Assembly (NCBI RefSeq): GCF_022024275.1
Contig: NZ_CP091804.1
Location: forward strand, 2,994,501-3,058,500
Origin: Sphingopyxis sp. BSN-002
GTDB lineage: Bacteria > Pseudomonadota > Alphaproteobacteria > Sphingomonadales > Sphingomonadaceae
Direction of reading: 5' to 3'
DNA length: 64,000 nucleotides
Of this stretch, positions 33,444 to 43,397 are shown piece after piece. The notes under the pieces were generated by a model. It ran no database searches and was not told the DNA's origin. It worked only from the letters and a program-made list of their open reading frames with translations. Numbering within the stretch: position 1 is the stretch's first letter; each line of letters starts with the position of its first letter. Position numbers and translations under genes: made by a program.

Positions 33444-34456
33444 TGGCGAAGGCGAAGACCTGGATCGAGCCGCATCCGGGCGGCATCTATGTGAAGCCCG
33501 CCGACCTGTGGATCGACCCGTCGCGCCCCGTCGAGCGCGCCGCGGTGACGCATGGCCACGCCGACCATGCGCGGAGCGGGCATGGATCGGTCTTCGCGAC
33601 GCCCGAGACGCTGGCGATCATGGCGCTGCGCTATGGCGTCGACGTCGAGGCGAGCCACAATCAGGCGTTCGCATACGGCGACGGCTTCGAGCGCGGCGGG
33701 GTGCGCTTCAGCTTCCATCCCGCGGGTCATGTGCTCGGCAGCGCGCAGATATTGATGGAATATGCCGGCGAGCGCATCGTCGTCACCGGCGACTACAAGC
33801 GCCGCGCCGACCCGACCTGCGTGCCGTTCGAGGTCGTGCCGTGCGATATCTTCGTCACCGAAGCGACCTTCGGCCTGCCGGTGTTCCGTCATCCGCCGAC
33901 CGGCGACGAGATCGCCAAGCTGATCGGTGCGGTGCGTGCCGAGCCCGATCGTTCGGTGCTCGTCGGTGCCTATGCGCTGGGGAAGGCGCAGCGGGTTATT
34001 GCCGAGCTTCGTCGCGCGGGATGGGACGCGCCGATCTATATCCACGGTGCGCTTGAGAAGATGTGCCAGCTTTATGCGGTGCATGACGTCGACCTCGGCG
34101 AACTGAGGCTGGTGAGCGAAACCGACAAGGCCGAGATGGCGGGGCAGATCGTGCTCGCGCCGCCGTCGGCGCTCAATGATCGCTGGTCGCGGCGGCTGCC
34201 CGATCCGGTGACCGCGATGGCGTCGGGCTGGATGCGCGTGCGCCAGCGCGCGCGGCAGCGGATGGTCGAACTGCCGCTCGTCATTTCGGACCATGCCGAC
34301 TGGGACGAGCTGACGGCGACGATTTCGGAGGTGAATCCCAAGGAGAGCTGGATCACCCACGGCAGCGAGGACGGGCTGCTCCGCTGGTGCGAACTCACCC
34401 AGCGCAAGGCGCGCGCACTGCACCTTGTGGGGCGTGATCTGGAGGAAGAGGCGTGA
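33443..34456 (+). CDS. Ligase-associated DNA exonuclease, MBL fold
   Basis: The 337-residue product is a metallo-beta-lactamase-fold nuclease of the beta-CASP/SNM1-like group. Motif 2 is THGHADHARSG, PAGHVLGSAQI and VTGDYKR follow, and the C-terminal part contains VISDHADWDEL. The family (TIGR04122) is annotated as ligase-associated DNA damage response exonuclease and is normally encoded with an ATP-dependent ligase, an Lhr-like helicase and a PdeM phosphoesterase. Here only the ligase follows. It overlaps the preceding gene by one base (TGATG) and the next by four (GTGA). Confidence 0.93.
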   Translation: MAKAKTWIEPHPGGIYVKPADLWIDPSRPVERAAVTHGHADHARSGHGSVFATPETLAIMALRYGVDVEASHNQAFAYGDGFERGGVRFSFHPAGHVLGSAQILMEYAGERIVVTGDYKRRADPTCVPFEVVPCDIFVTEATFGLPVFRHPPTGDEIAKLIGAVRAEPDRSVLVGAYALGKAQRVIAELRRAGWDAPIYIHGALEKMCQLYAVHDVDLGELRLVSETDKAEMAGQIVLAPPSALNDRWSRRLPDPVTAMASGWMRVRQRARQRMVELPLVISDHADWDELTATISEVNPKESWITHGSEDGLLRWCELTQRKARALHLVGRDLEEEA

Positions 34457-36021
34457 AGCGCTTCGCGGCCCTGATCGACCGGCTGATCTACACGCGCTCG
34501 CGCAACAGCAAGCTGGCGCTGATTGTCGATTATCTGCGCCATACCCCCGATCCCGATCGCGGCTGGGCGATCGCCGCGCTGACCGAGAGCCTCGATTTTC
34601 CGGCGGTGAAGGCGGGGACGGTGCGCGCGCTGCTCGCGACCCGTGTCGACGAGGAATTGTTCCGCCTGTCGCGGCACTTCGTCGGCGATACGGCGGAGAC
34701 CGCGGCGCTGCTCTGGCCCGATGCGCCGGGAAAGAAGGCTGGTCTCGGCGTGTCAGAGGCGGTTGATGCGCTCGCGGCTGCCACCCGCAGCGATGCCCCT
34801 GCGGTCGTCGCGTCGCTTCTCGACCGGTTAGATGCCGACGGGCGCTATGCGCTGCTCAAGCTCGCGCTCGGCGGGATGCGCGTCGGGGTGTCGGCGCGGC
34901 TTGCGAAGCAGGCGTTTGCGCAGGCGTTCGATGTGCCCGTCGACGATGTCGAGGAGCTGTGGCACGCGATCCCGCCACCCTATGCGCCGCTGTTCGCATG
35001 GGGCGAGGGGCGGGCGGATCGGCCTGACCTGAAAGATGTTGCCTTCTTCCGCCCCTTCATGCTCGCGCATCCGCTGGAGGAGGAGAGCATCGACCTTTCC
35101 GACTATGCCGCCGAGTGGAAATGGGACGGCATCCGCGTCCAGATCGTTCGCGGGGGCAGCGAGACGCGCATCTACAGCCGCGGCGGCGAGGAGATCAGCG
35201 GGGCGTTCCCCGAGCTCGTCGCGGCCTTCGATCAGGATGCTGTGATCGACGGCGAACTGCTCGTGCGCGGCGAGGTGCAGGGCGGCGAAGCGGCGAGCTT
35301 CAACGCGCTGCAGCAAAGGCTCGGGCGCAAGACGGTGTCGAAGAAGATGCTCGCCGACTATCCGGCCTTCGTGCGCGTCTATGATCTGCTCGGCGTCGAT
35401 GGCAACGACCTCCGCGGCCTGCCGTGGAGCGAGCGACGGCGGCAACTGGAAGCGTTCGTTCCGCGGCTCGCCGCCAGCCATTTCGACCTGTCGCAGGTGA
35501 TCGACGCCACCGACTTCGACGACCTCGCTGAACGTCGCGCCGGCGCGCGCGATGCCGCAATCGAAGGCGTGATGCTGAAGCGACGCGATGCGCCTTATGT
35601 GGCGGGGCGCCGCGCGGGCCTCTGGTACAAATGGAAGCGCGACCCGCTCACCGCCGATTGCGTCATGATGTATGCGCAGCGCGGCAACGGCCGCCGCGCG
35701 AGCTTCTATTCGGACTATACCTTCGGATGCTGGTCCGATGCGGGCGAATTGCTGCCGGTGGGCAAGGCCTATTCGGGCTTCACCGACGAGGAACTGAAGT
35801 GGCTCGACAAGTTCGTGCGCGACAACACGCTGAACCGTTTCGGCCCCGTGCGCGAGGTCGAAAAGTCGCTCGTGCTCGAAGTCGCGTTCGATTCGATCCA
35901 CGCGTCGAAGCGCCATAAGTCGGGGCTCGCGATGCGCTTTCCGCGCATTTCGCGCATCCGCCGCGACAAGCCCGCCGAGGAAGCCGACCGGATCGCGACC
36001 CTGCAAGCCATGGCGACCTGA
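34453..36021 (+). CDS. ATP-dependent DNA ligase, DNA damage response type
   Basis: The 522-residue product is a LigB/PP_1105-type ATP-dependent ligase. An N-terminal DNA-binding domain (1-200) is followed by the adenylation domain with the active-site lysine in AEWKWDGIRVQI (KxDG), EGVMLKRRDAPY, and WYKWKRDPL (motif V). A C-terminal OB-fold starts after TADCVMMYAQRG. The GTG start overlaps the MBL gene's stop, making it the last of a four-gene repair operon. This family is linked to repair of DNA crosslinks or double-strand damage, but the partner helicase is not nearby. Confidence 0.93.
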   Translation: MKRFAALIDRLIYTRSRNSKLALIVDYLRHTPDPDRGWAIAALTESLDFPAVKAGTVRALLATRVDEELFRLSRHFVGDTAETAALLWPDAPGKKAGLGVSEAVDALAAATRSDAPAVVASLLDRLDADGRYALLKLALGGMRVGVSARLAKQAFAQAFDVPVDDVEELWHAIPPPYAPLFAWGEGRADRPDLKDVAFFRPFMLAHPLEEESIDLSDYAAEWKWDGIRVQIVRGGSETRIYSRGGEEISGAFPELVAAFDQDAVIDGELLVRGEVQGGEAASFNALQQRLGRKTVSKKMLADYPAFVRVYDLLGVDGNDLRGLPWSERRRQLEAFVPRLAASHFDLSQVIDATDFDDLAERRAGARDAAIEGVMLKRRDAPYVAGRRAGLWYKWKRDPLTADCVMMYAQRGNGRRASFYSDYTFGCWSDAGELLPVGKAYSGFTDEELKWLDKFVRDNTLNRFGPVREVEKSLVLEVAFDSIHASKRHKSGLAMRFPRISRIRRDKPAEEADRIATLQAMAT

Positions 36022-36118
36022 AAATCAGGGTAAAAATTCCGCGTCACAGGGTTGCAACCCATGCGGGCGATACCGAGTTAAAGGCCGCAAAGACCCCAAA
36101 ACAACAATGGAGACTGCC

Positions 36119-36733
36119 ATGACGATCGCCCATCCTCCTCTCCCCTATGCACTGGACGCGCTCGAGCCGCATATCTCGGCCGACACGCTGGCGACGCACC
36201 ATGGCAAGCATCACAAGGCCTATGTCGACAAGACGAACGCCGCGATCGAGGGCACCGAGCTGGCCGACAAGCCGCTCGAGGAGATCGTCCACCACGCCGA
36301 GGGCGCGGGCAATCGCGGCCTGTTCAACAATGCCGCGCAGGCGTGGAACCACGCCTTCTATTGGGAAAGCCTGAGCCCGGCGAAGACCGAGCCCAAGGGC
36401 GACCTTGCCGCGGCCATCGACCGCGATTTCGGCTCGCTGGACGATCTGAAAAAGAAGCTCAAGGAAACCGCCGTCAATCATTTCGCGTCGGGCTGGGCGT
36501 GGCTCATCTCGCGCGACGGCACGCTGTCGGTCACCGACACGCACGACGCCGGCACCGAACTGACCGCGGGCATCAAGCCGCTCGTCGTGATCGACGTGTG
36601 GGAACATGCCTATTACATCGACCGCAAGAATCTGCGCCCGGCCTATGTCGACGCGGTGGTCGACGAACTGCTCAATTGGGATTTCGCCGCCGAGAATTTC
36701 GCACGCGAGACGACCTGGACCTATCCGGCGTAA
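36119..36733 (+). CDS. sodB: Superoxide dismutase, Fe/Mn family
   Basis: The 204-residue product converts superoxide to H2O2 and O2. The metal ligands are visible: the first His in THHGKHHKAYVD, the second in NNAAQAWNHAFYWESL, and Asp/His in VIDVWEHAYYID. The motif order and GGxHxN-like region place it with iron-type SodB, though metal preference cannot be read with certainty. GGAG precedes the ATG by six bases. Immediately before it lies a perfect 12-base palindrome (36049-36060, GGGTTGCAACCC) that might be a regulatory site. It is the only SOD in the window. Confidence 0.95.
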   Translation: MTIAHPPLPYALDALEPHISADTLATHHGKHHKAYVDKTNAAIEGTELADKPLEEIVHHAEGAGNRGLFNNAAQAWNHAFYWESLSPAKTEPKGDLAAAIDRDFGSLDDLKKKLKETAVNHFASGWAWLISRDGTLSVTDTHDAGTELTAGIKPLVVIDVWEHAYYIDRKNLRPAYVDAVVDELLNWDFAAENFARETTWTYPA

Positions 36734-36740
36734 GATCTGA

Positions 36741-36776
36741 ATAGTGTCATCCCGGCCTTCGCCGGGATGACACTAT
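36741..36776. repeat. Perfect 16-bp hairpin repeat after sodB
   Basis: Arms ATAGTGTCATCCCGGC and GCCGGGATGACACTAT are exact complements around CTTC. It shares GTCATCCCGGC...GCCGGGATGAC with the repeat at 62025-62102. It may also serve as the sodB terminator, though no T-tract follows. Confidence 0.75.
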
Positions 36777-36840
36777 GCCGTAACGAAAATTGGCCCGCGC
36801 GGGCCTATCCCGATGATCGCGATCCGCCTATAGGGCCGCC

Positions 36841-38220
36841 ATGACGATCAGCCTGTTCGAACTCTTCAAAATCGGTGTAGGTCCTTCGAGCTCGCATACG
36901 GTCGGGCCGATGGTTGCCGCGCGGCGCTTCACCGTGTGGCTCGACGAGCAGGGGCTGCTCGCAGGGACCGCGCATGTCGAGGCGGACCTCTATGGTTCGC
37001 TAGCGCTGACGGGGAAAGGCCACGCTGCCGATACCGCGGTGGTCGCGGGGCTTGCGGGTGAGATTCCGGCCTCGACCAGCCTCGCCGCGATCAAGGCGCA
37101 TTGGGACCGCGCCGAGGGCGAGGGGGCGATCTACCTGCTCGGGCGACAGCGGGTAAGGTTTCAGCCGAAAAGCGACCTGCATTTCCAGATGCGCCAGCGC
37201 CAGCCGTTCCACAGCAACGCGCTTAGCTTCACCGCGCGCGACGGCGATGGCGAGATATTGGCGAAGCGCATGTATTTCTCGATCGGCGGCGGCTTCGTCG
37301 TCGACGAGGACGAGGCAGGACGCAACAGCCGCGGCGCGGAGGATGAAGTCGAACTGCCCTATCCCTTCACCTCGGGCGCCGACCTGATCGCGATGGGCAA
37401 GGCGTCGGGCCTCAGCTTTGCCGAAATGATGTTCGCCAACGAAGTGCGTCACCGCCCGCCGAACGAGGTGACGGCGGGTATCGATGCGATCGCCGAGGCG
37501 ATGGATGCCTCGATCGACGCGGGCTGTTCGAGCACGGGCATTCTGCCCGGCGGGCTGAAGGTCATGCGCCGCGCGCCGCAGATCGCCGACGACATCCGGA
37601 GCCGCCACGAAACCAATCTGATCGACCCGCTCGCGATGATGGACTGGATCAACCTGTGGGCGATGGCGGTGAACGAGGAAAATGCCGCGGGCGGCAAGGT
37701 CGTCACCGCGCCCACGAACGGCGCGGCGGGGATCATCCCCGCGGTGATCCGCTTCTACCGCCGCGGCTATCGTGGCGATGCCGCCGGCGTGCGCACCTTC
37801 CTGCTCGCGGCGGGCGCGGTCGGCGCGCTCTACAAGCGCAACGCCAGCATTTCGGGCGCCGAGGTCGGCTGCCAGGGCGAGGTCGGCGTCGCCTGCTCGA
37901 TGGCGGCGGCGGGGCTGACGGCCGCGCTCGGCGGCACCAACGCGCAGGTCGAGAATGCCGCCGAGATCGGCATGGAGCATAATCTGGGCCTCACTTGTGA
38001 TCCCATTGGAGGTCTGGTGCAGATCCCGTGCATCGAGCGCAACGCGATGGGCGCGATCAAGGCGATCGACGCCAGCCGCATCGCGATGATCGGCGACGGC
38101 ACGCATGTCGTCAGCCTCGACACGGTGATCGTGACGATGCTGCAAACCGGGCGCGATATGCGGGATAAATATAAGGAAACGTCGAAGGGCGGGCTGGCGG
38201 TTAGTGTGGTGGAATGTTGA
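36841..38220 (+). CDS. sdaA: L-serine ammonia-lyase, single chain
   Basis: The 459-residue product deaminates serine to pyruvate with a [4Fe-4S] cluster. The N-terminal beta domain has the catalytic loop [16 protein letters not shown]. The C-terminal alpha domain carries the cluster cysteines in [20 protein letters not shown] and [18 protein letters not shown]. The fused alpha-plus-beta arrangement and length are standard for proteobacterial SdaA. The gene follows the sodB repeat and begins its own transcript. No adjacent serine transporter is present. Confidence 0.95.
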   Translation: MTISLFELFKIGVGPSSSHTVGPMVAARRFTVWLDEQGLLAGTAHVEADLYGSLALTGKGHAADTAVVAGLAGEIPASTSLAAIKAHWDRAEGEGAIYLLGRQRVRFQPKSDLHFQMRQRQPFHSNALSFTARDGDGEILAKRMYFSIGGGFVVDEDEAGRNSRGAEDEVELPYPFTSGADLIAMGKASGLSFAEMMFANEVRHRPPNEVTAGIDAIAEAMDASIDAGCSSTGILPGGLKVMRRAPQIADDIRSRHETNLIDPLAMMDWINLWAMAVNEENAAGGKVVTAPTNGAAGIIPAVIRFYRRGYRGDAAGVRTFLLAAGAVGALYKRNASISGAEVGCQGEVGVACSMAAAGLTAALGGTNAQVENAAEIGMEHNLGLTCDPIGGLVQIPCIERNAMGAIKAIDASRIAMIGDGTHVVSLDTVIVTMLQTGRDMRDKYKETSKGGLAVSVVEC

Positions 38221-38289
38221 GGGCAAAGCGCTAATTGTGCGGACCGATATTCAGGTCTAGCAGAATATTTCCAATCTGGGAGATCCGCA

Positions 38290-38787
38290 TTGTTCGACTG
38301 GCTGAAAAGTAAGAAGGCGCTAACTGCCAACGCCGCGCCCGCGAATGATACTCGCGGCGTTTTCGACATCGTGACGGATACAGCCACAATTTGCGTTTTT
38401 GACCTGGCCGCAATGAGCCATCGTAAAGACGATACTGGCGATTGGTGGTCCATTCCAAGAGACGAATTGATGGAAGTTCGTAACAGCAATGCGCTGTTTC
38501 TAAATCTGGGTGCAGATGGACGCTATCAGATTGAAATTACCAAACAATGTGATCCTGAGCGGGCTGGCTATCATTTAAAGGCGCCTTCCGGGCGCATATT
38601 TATCGGGGCGGGGGAGGAAATGTCCGGCGGGGGTTTTGAACCGACCGGCGAATGGGGAGGAGCATTTCTCTCGGTCGATGATCCGCATCAAAAAGTTAGC
38701 GTGTCGCGTCAGGGCAGCATGATTACGATCAATTTTCAACCGACCGAACCATTCCTCAACGACTTGGTCGATCTTATTCGCATCTAG
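38290..38787 (+). CDS. AT-richer orphan gene, unknown protein
   Basis: The 165-residue product has no signal peptide and no domain I can name with confidence. Blocks such as DTATICVFDLAAMSHRKDD, GDWWSIPRDELMEV and ADGRYQIEITKQCD resemble small immunity- or Imm-type proteins, but this is only an impression. The start is a TTG with GGGAG seven bases upstream. Codon use (many AAA, ATT, GAT, TTT) and base composition are clearly unlike the neighbouring genes, suggesting recent acquisition. It lies between sdaA and a LysR gene, without mobile element traces. Confidence 0.6.
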   Translation: MFDWLKSKKALTANAAPANDTRGVFDIVTDTATICVFDLAAMSHRKDDTGDWWSIPRDELMEVRNSNALFLNLGADGRYQIEITKQCDPERAGYHLKAPSGRIFIGAGEEMSGGGFEPTGEWGGAFLSVDDPHQKVSVSRQGSMITINFQPTEPFLNDLVDLIRI

Positions 38788-38820
38788 ATTGGTAGAGCGA
38801 AGTCATCCAGGCCATAGGCG

Positions 38821-39714
38821 TTAGTCAGCCCCACTCCGCTGCAACGCCCCCGGCAATTCCTCGCGCAGCTTGTCGATCAGCAGCCGAACCTTCGGCAGCA
38901 AATGGCGGCGCTGCGGATAGACCGCCCAGATCGGCTCCTCCTGCGGGCGCAGCGGGTCGAGGAGCGAGACGAGCGCGCCGCTTTGCAAATGCGGCATCAC
39001 ATAGAAATCGGGAAGCTGGCAGACGCCGTGGCCCGCGAGTGCGGCTTCGGTGACCGCGGTGCCGCTGTTGCAGCGCCAGCGGCCGGCGGGGCGGTGGGTG
39101 ATTTCCTTGCCCTGCGCGCGGAAGTGCCAGGCGGGGGCGGTGCCGAGCAGGCATTCGTGGCGTGCGAGGTCATCGATCGACGCAGGTGTCCCGGCGCGCG
39201 CGAGATAGGCGGGCGCGGCGCAGAGATAGAGGCTGCGCGAGGCGATGCGCGTCGCGACCAGCCCCGAGTCCGGCAGCGTGCCGGTACGGATCGCGAGGTC
39301 GAAGCCCTCGGCAAGCAGATCGACGACGCGGTTGGTGAGTTCGAGCGTCACGGTCACGTCGGGAAAGGCGAAGGCATGGTCGCGCGCGATCTGCGCGACG
39401 AAGCGCTCGCCCATCGCGATCGAGCAGGTCATCCGCACCTCGCCGCGCGGCGCGCCGTCGTCGCTGACCGCCGAAAGCGCATCGTTGCGCGCGGCGATGA
39501 GGCTGCGGAATTGCTCGATCAAGGTGCGGCCTGCCGGGGTCGGGACGACGCGGCGCGTCGTGCGTACGAAAATCTGCGCGCCGATGCGGTTTTCAAGGCG
39601 GATCACCGCGCGGCTGATGTGCGAGGTCGAGGTGCCGAGCCGCGCCGCCGCCGCGACGAAGCTGCCCGCGTCGGCGATCGCGACGATCTCGTCGATGCCC
39701 TCCCATGCGCTCAT
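38821..39714 (-). CDS. LysR family transcriptional regulator (divergent to frmA)
   Basis: The 297-residue product has an N-terminal winged helix-turn-helix (FVAAAARLGTSTSHISRAVIRLENRIGAQIF) and a C-terminal periplasmic-binding-like effector domain with motifs such as FDLAIRTGTLPDSGLVATRI. This resembles the CrgA/AaeR subgroup. Its start codon lies in an inverted repeat shared with the frmA promoter region, so it probably regulates frmA or itself. The effector is unknown. Confidence 0.9.
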   Translation of the reverse strand: MSAWEGIDEIVAIADAGSFVAAAARLGTSTSHISRAVIRLENRIGAQIFVRTTRRVVPTPAGRTLIEQFRSLIAARNDALSAVSDDGAPRGEVRMTCSIAMGERFVAQIARDHAFAFPDVTVTLELTNRVVDLLAEGFDLAIRTGTLPDSGLVATRIASRSLYLCAAPAYLARAGTPASIDDLARHECLLGTAPAWHFRAQGKEITHRPAGRWRCNSGTAVTEAALAGHGVCQLPDFYVMPHLQSGALVSLLDPLRPQEEPIWAVYPQRRHLLPKVRLLIDKLREELPGALQRSGAD

Positions 39715-39734
39715 TATCTCACCTTTGGGATAAT
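39713..39734. promoter_or_regulatory. Candidate LysR operator before frmA
   Basis: Arms ATTATC and GATAAT (extendable to eight bases with one mismatch) flank a ten-base spacer. The site overlaps the LysR start codon and lies 80 bases before frmA, typical of a LysR recognition element in a divergent region. Confidence 0.45.
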
Positions 39735-39814
39735 ATATTGCCGATTGGCCCCTTTATCGCGCTTTGGATCGGTGTACAGCGGGCGCAACCAATTTCTCGC
39801 AAGGAGTGCTCCCC

Positions 39815-40927
<1,113 letters not shown>

Positions 40928-40941
40928 GCCGACTCCAATTT

Positions 40942-41035
40942 CCGTTCGCCCTGAGCTTGTCGAAGGGCCGTTCTTCCTCCATGCGGCGGCGCAGAAGAAA
41001 GAACGGTGCTTCGACAGGCTCAGCACAAACGGGTT
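40942..41035. repeat. Imperfect inverted repeat of sphingomonad type
   Basis: A left half with CGTTCGCCCTGAGCTTGTCG and a right half whose complement reads CGTTTGTGCTGAGCCTGTCG face each other over a 30-base centre. The core CTGAGC..TGTCGAAG is a common intergenic repeat in sphingomonads and other proteobacteria. It sits between frmA and purU. Confidence 0.7.
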
Positions 41036-41062
41036 TGGAGAGCGCGCGGAGGGAGTGACGAA

Positions 41063-41923
41063 GTGAGCGGACCCTATGTCCTGACGTTCAGCTGCGTCGA
41101 CGCGGTGGGCATTGTGGCCGCCGTGACGGGGCTGCTGGCGGAACGCGACGGCTTCATTCTCGACAGCCAGCAATATGCCGATCTCGATTCCGGGCGCTTC
41201 TTCATGCGCGTCGAGTTTCGCGGGGCTGGACCGCGCTTTCCCGAGAGGCTGGCCGGCGTTGAAGAGGCGTTCGCGCCGATCGTCGCGCGCTTCGCGATGG
41301 ATGCGCGGATCAGCGACCGCGCCGCAAAGCCGCGCTTCGTCATTGCGGTGTCGCAGGGCAGCCATTGCCTGAACGACCTGCTCCACCGCTGGTCGACCGG
41401 CAATCTGGCGATCGACATCGTCGGCGTGGTTTCCAACCATGAGGCGCAGCGGCGCCTGTCCGAATGGCATGGCGTGCCCTTCCATTACCTGCCGGTCAGC
41501 GACGCGAACCGCGCCGACCAGGAAGCGGCGATCCTCGACGTGATGGCGCGCGGCGGCGCCGAATATCTGGTGCTCGCGCGCTATATGCAGGTGCTCTCGC
41601 AGGATCTGTCGGCGAAGCTGTCGGGGCGCTGCATCAATATCCATCACAGCTTCCTGCCGGGCTTCAAGGGCGCCAAGCCCTATCACCGCGCGCAGGAGCG
41701 CGGGGTGAAGCTGATCGGTGCGACCGCGCATTTCGTGACGAGCGACCTCGACGAGGGGCCGATCATCGAACAGGCGGTCGAGCGCGTCGATCACCGCGAC
41801 AGCGTCGACGAACTGATCCGCATCGGCCGCGATACCGAGGCGCAGGTGCTGGCGCGGGCGGTGCGCTGGGTCGCCGAGCAGCGCGTGCTGATCGACGGCC
41901 GCAAGACCGTGGTCTTCCGCTAA
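41063..41923 (+). CDS. purU: Formyltetrahydrofolate deformylase
   Basis: PurU hydrolyses 10-formyl-THF to formate and THF. The 286-residue product has an N-terminal ACT-like domain (VLTFSCVDAVGIVAAVTGLL) and a C-terminal formyltransferase-type domain with VSNHEAQRR, INIHHSFLPGFKGAKPYHRA and TAHFVTSDLDEGPIIEQ. The catalytic Asn, His and Asp are present. I chose the GTG at 41063 with GGAGG upstream; longer starts would extend into the repeat. It is adjacent to frmA, consistent with C1 metabolism. Confidence 0.95.
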   Translation: MSGPYVLTFSCVDAVGIVAAVTGLLAERDGFILDSQQYADLDSGRFFMRVEFRGAGPRFPERLAGVEEAFAPIVARFAMDARISDRAAKPRFVIAVSQGSHCLNDLLHRWSTGNLAIDIVGVVSNHEAQRRLSEWHGVPFHYLPVSDANRADQEAAILDVMARGGAEYLVLARYMQVLSQDLSAKLSGRCINIHHSFLPGFKGAKPYHRAQERGVKLIGATAHFVTSDLDEGPIIEQAVERVDHRDSVDELIRIGRDTEAQVLARAVRWVAEQRVLIDGRKTVVFR

Positions 41924-42030
41924 CGGCCGTTCGTCATTTTCGGTGAACCGGAAACGCTATCGTGACTGGTCCTGACGGGGCGGGCAGGATAAGTCCCGAA
42001 TCGCAACCATAATCAGGAGGAGCAAAAGGC

Positions 42031-42411
42031 GTGTACAGTCACAATATGGTCGGCGCGAACGACATCGAGGCGGCGAAGAAATTCTATGACGCGACCTTCC
42101 AGGCGATCGGCGGCAAGCCGGGCATCCAGGACGACAAGGGCCGCCTGATCTATATGCACAACGGCGGCCTGTTCCTCGTCGGCAAGCCCATCGACGGCGA
42201 AGCCGCGACCGTGGGCAACGGCTGCACGATCGGTTTCGCGATGGAAGGGCCCGAGCAGGCGAAGGCCTGGCACGATGCCGGCGTCGCCAATGGCGGCACC
42301 TCGATCGAAGATCCGCCGGGCGTGCGCGAAGGCGGTTTCGGCCAGCTTTATCTCGCCTATCTGCGCGATCCGTCGGGCAACAAGCTCTGCGCGCTTCACC
42401 GCGTCGTTTAA
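42031..42411 (+). CDS. VOC family protein (glyoxalase-like)
   Basis: The 126-residue product is a vicinal-oxygen-chelate domain with two beta-alpha-beta-beta-beta units: YSHNMVGANDIEAAKKFYDATFQAIG and GCTIGFAMEGPEQAKAW...FGQLYLAYLRDPSGNKLCALH. The metal-ligand His near the start and a C-terminal His (ALHRV) are visible. The GTG start has AGGAGG upstream. Substrate is unknown. It is probably cotranscribed with the YbaK-like gene nine bases later. Confidence 0.85.
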   Translation: MYSHNMVGANDIEAAKKFYDATFQAIGGKPGIQDDKGRLIYMHNGGLFLVGKPIDGEAATVGNGCTIGFAMEGPEQAKAWHDAGVANGGTSIEDPPGVREGGFGQLYLAYLRDPSGNKLCALHRVV

Positions 42412-42420
42412 GGGCCGGTC

Positions 42421-42921
42421 ATGCGCGGCGAAGCGGGATTGCTGACCGATCTGGATGCGCTTGGCATCCCCTTCGCCGCCTATGAACATGTCGCGGTGTT
42501 CACCGTCGCCGAGAGCGACGAGGTGAACGCCGCGATACCGGGTGCGCATACCAAGAACCTGTTCCTGAAGGACAATGGCGGCGCCTATTGGCTCGTCACC
42601 GTGCCGGGCGAAGCGCGGGTCGACCTGAAGGCCTTGCCCGCCGCGATCGGCAGCAAGCGCGTCAGCTTCGGCAAGGCGGAGGACATGGAACGCTTGCTGG
42701 GAATTGCACCGGGTTCGGTGACGCCGCTCGCCGCGATCAACGCGCCGGTCGGGAGTATCACCGTCGTGCTCGACGAAGGGCTGGCGGCCGCCGACACGGT
42801 CAACGTCCATCCGCTGCGCAACACCGCGACGCTCGGCCTGTCGGGCGCGGCGATTCTCGATCTGCTGCGTCACTGGGGTCACGCACCGCTTGTTGCGGGA
42901 GTTCCGGTACAGACCGGATAG
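42421..42921 (+). CDS. YbaK/ProX-type aminoacyl-tRNA deacylase
   Basis: The 166-residue product is a prolyl-tRNA synthetase-associated (INS-like) editing domain. Typical motifs are HTKNLFLKDNGG, with the catalytic Lys in the family pattern, KRVSFGKAEDMERLLGI, GSVTPLAAIN and VHPLRNTATLGLS. Such proteins clear mischarged tRNAs (for example Ala-tRNAPro) in trans. The single-domain length matches ProX/PrdX. A bidirectional terminator follows it. Confidence 0.88.
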   Translation: MRGEAGLLTDLDALGIPFAAYEHVAVFTVAESDEVNAAIPGAHTKNLFLKDNGGAYWLVTVPGEARVDLKALPAAIGSKRVSFGKAEDMERLLGIAPGSVTPLAAINAPVGSITVVLDEGLAAADTVNVHPLRNTATLGLSGAAILDLLRHWGHAPLVAGVPVQTG

Positions 42922-42958
42922 AAAAGAAAGGACCGCCGAAGCGAGGCTCCGGCGGTCC
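42921..42958. terminator. Bidirectional terminator
   Basis: Nine-base perfect stem GGACCGCCG / CGGCGGTCC with an inner AGC/GCT pairing. On the minus strand it is followed by a T-rich run (complement of gaaaagaaag), on the plus strand by GTTT. It separates the convergent YbaK-like and Pro/Glu-rich genes. Confidence 0.75.
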
Positions 42959-42984
42959 GTTTCGTCGGGAATGCCCCGGCGCTA

Positions 42985-43221
42985 TCAGGCCTTGGGCTCT
43001 TCCTTCGGTGCCGGCTCGTCGCTCGGCGCCTTCTTGTCGGTGGGTTCGGGCGCCGGAGCGGGTTCCGCGGTCGGCGTCGGCTCGCTCGACGGTTCGGCGG
43101 TGGGCTGCGGCGCCGGCGCCGGTTCTTCCGTGGGCGCCGGTGCGTCGGGCTCCTGTGCGAGCGCGAGCGGCGCGATGCAGAAGCTGGCGGCGGCAACGGC
43201 GATAATCGAAATCTTGCGCAT
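42985..43221 (-). CDS. Small secreted Pro/Glu/Ala-rich protein
   Basis: The 78-residue product has a signal peptide (MRKISIIAVAAASFCIAPLALA) and a mature part made almost only of Pro, Glu, Ala, Thr and Lys in short repeats such as PAPEPT and SEPTPTAEPAPA. It is probably disordered and may span or fill the periplasm, like the proline-rich linker of TonB. No domain is present. A possible EcfG-like promoter lies about 90 bases upstream. Confidence 0.6.
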   Translation of the reverse strand: MRKISIIAVAAASFCIAPLALAQEPDAPAPTEEPAPAPQPTAEPSSEPTPTAEPAPAPEPTDKKAPSDEPAPKEEPKA

Positions 43222-43310
43222 AAATACCCCTATGCTGGTATCGGGAGAGGCCGGCAGTGCGACCCGTGGAAAGCCACGCTTGCTGGTTCCGCAAGCTGTG
43301 GTTGAGGCCA

Positions 43311-43336
43311 AACCTGTGTAATTGCGCGAAAGTTCC
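43311..43336 (-). promoter_or_regulatory. Weak EcfG-like promoter candidate
   Basis: Minus-strand GGAAC (43332-43336), 17-base spacer, GGTT (43311-43314). The spacer is one base longer and the -10 has one mismatch to CGTT. It could drive the Pro/Glu-rich gene; chance occurrence is quite possible. Confidence 0.25.
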
Positions 43337-43397
43337 GGAGCATCGCGGTGCCCAGGTCGCCTGCGGGACGAACGCCCCGAAATGCGGGGTGAACCCC

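Noticed and set aside
36017..36029. CCTGA-AAA-TCAGG hairpin after the DNA ligase
   Set aside because: Only five base pairs and no T-tract of note; too weak to call a terminator.
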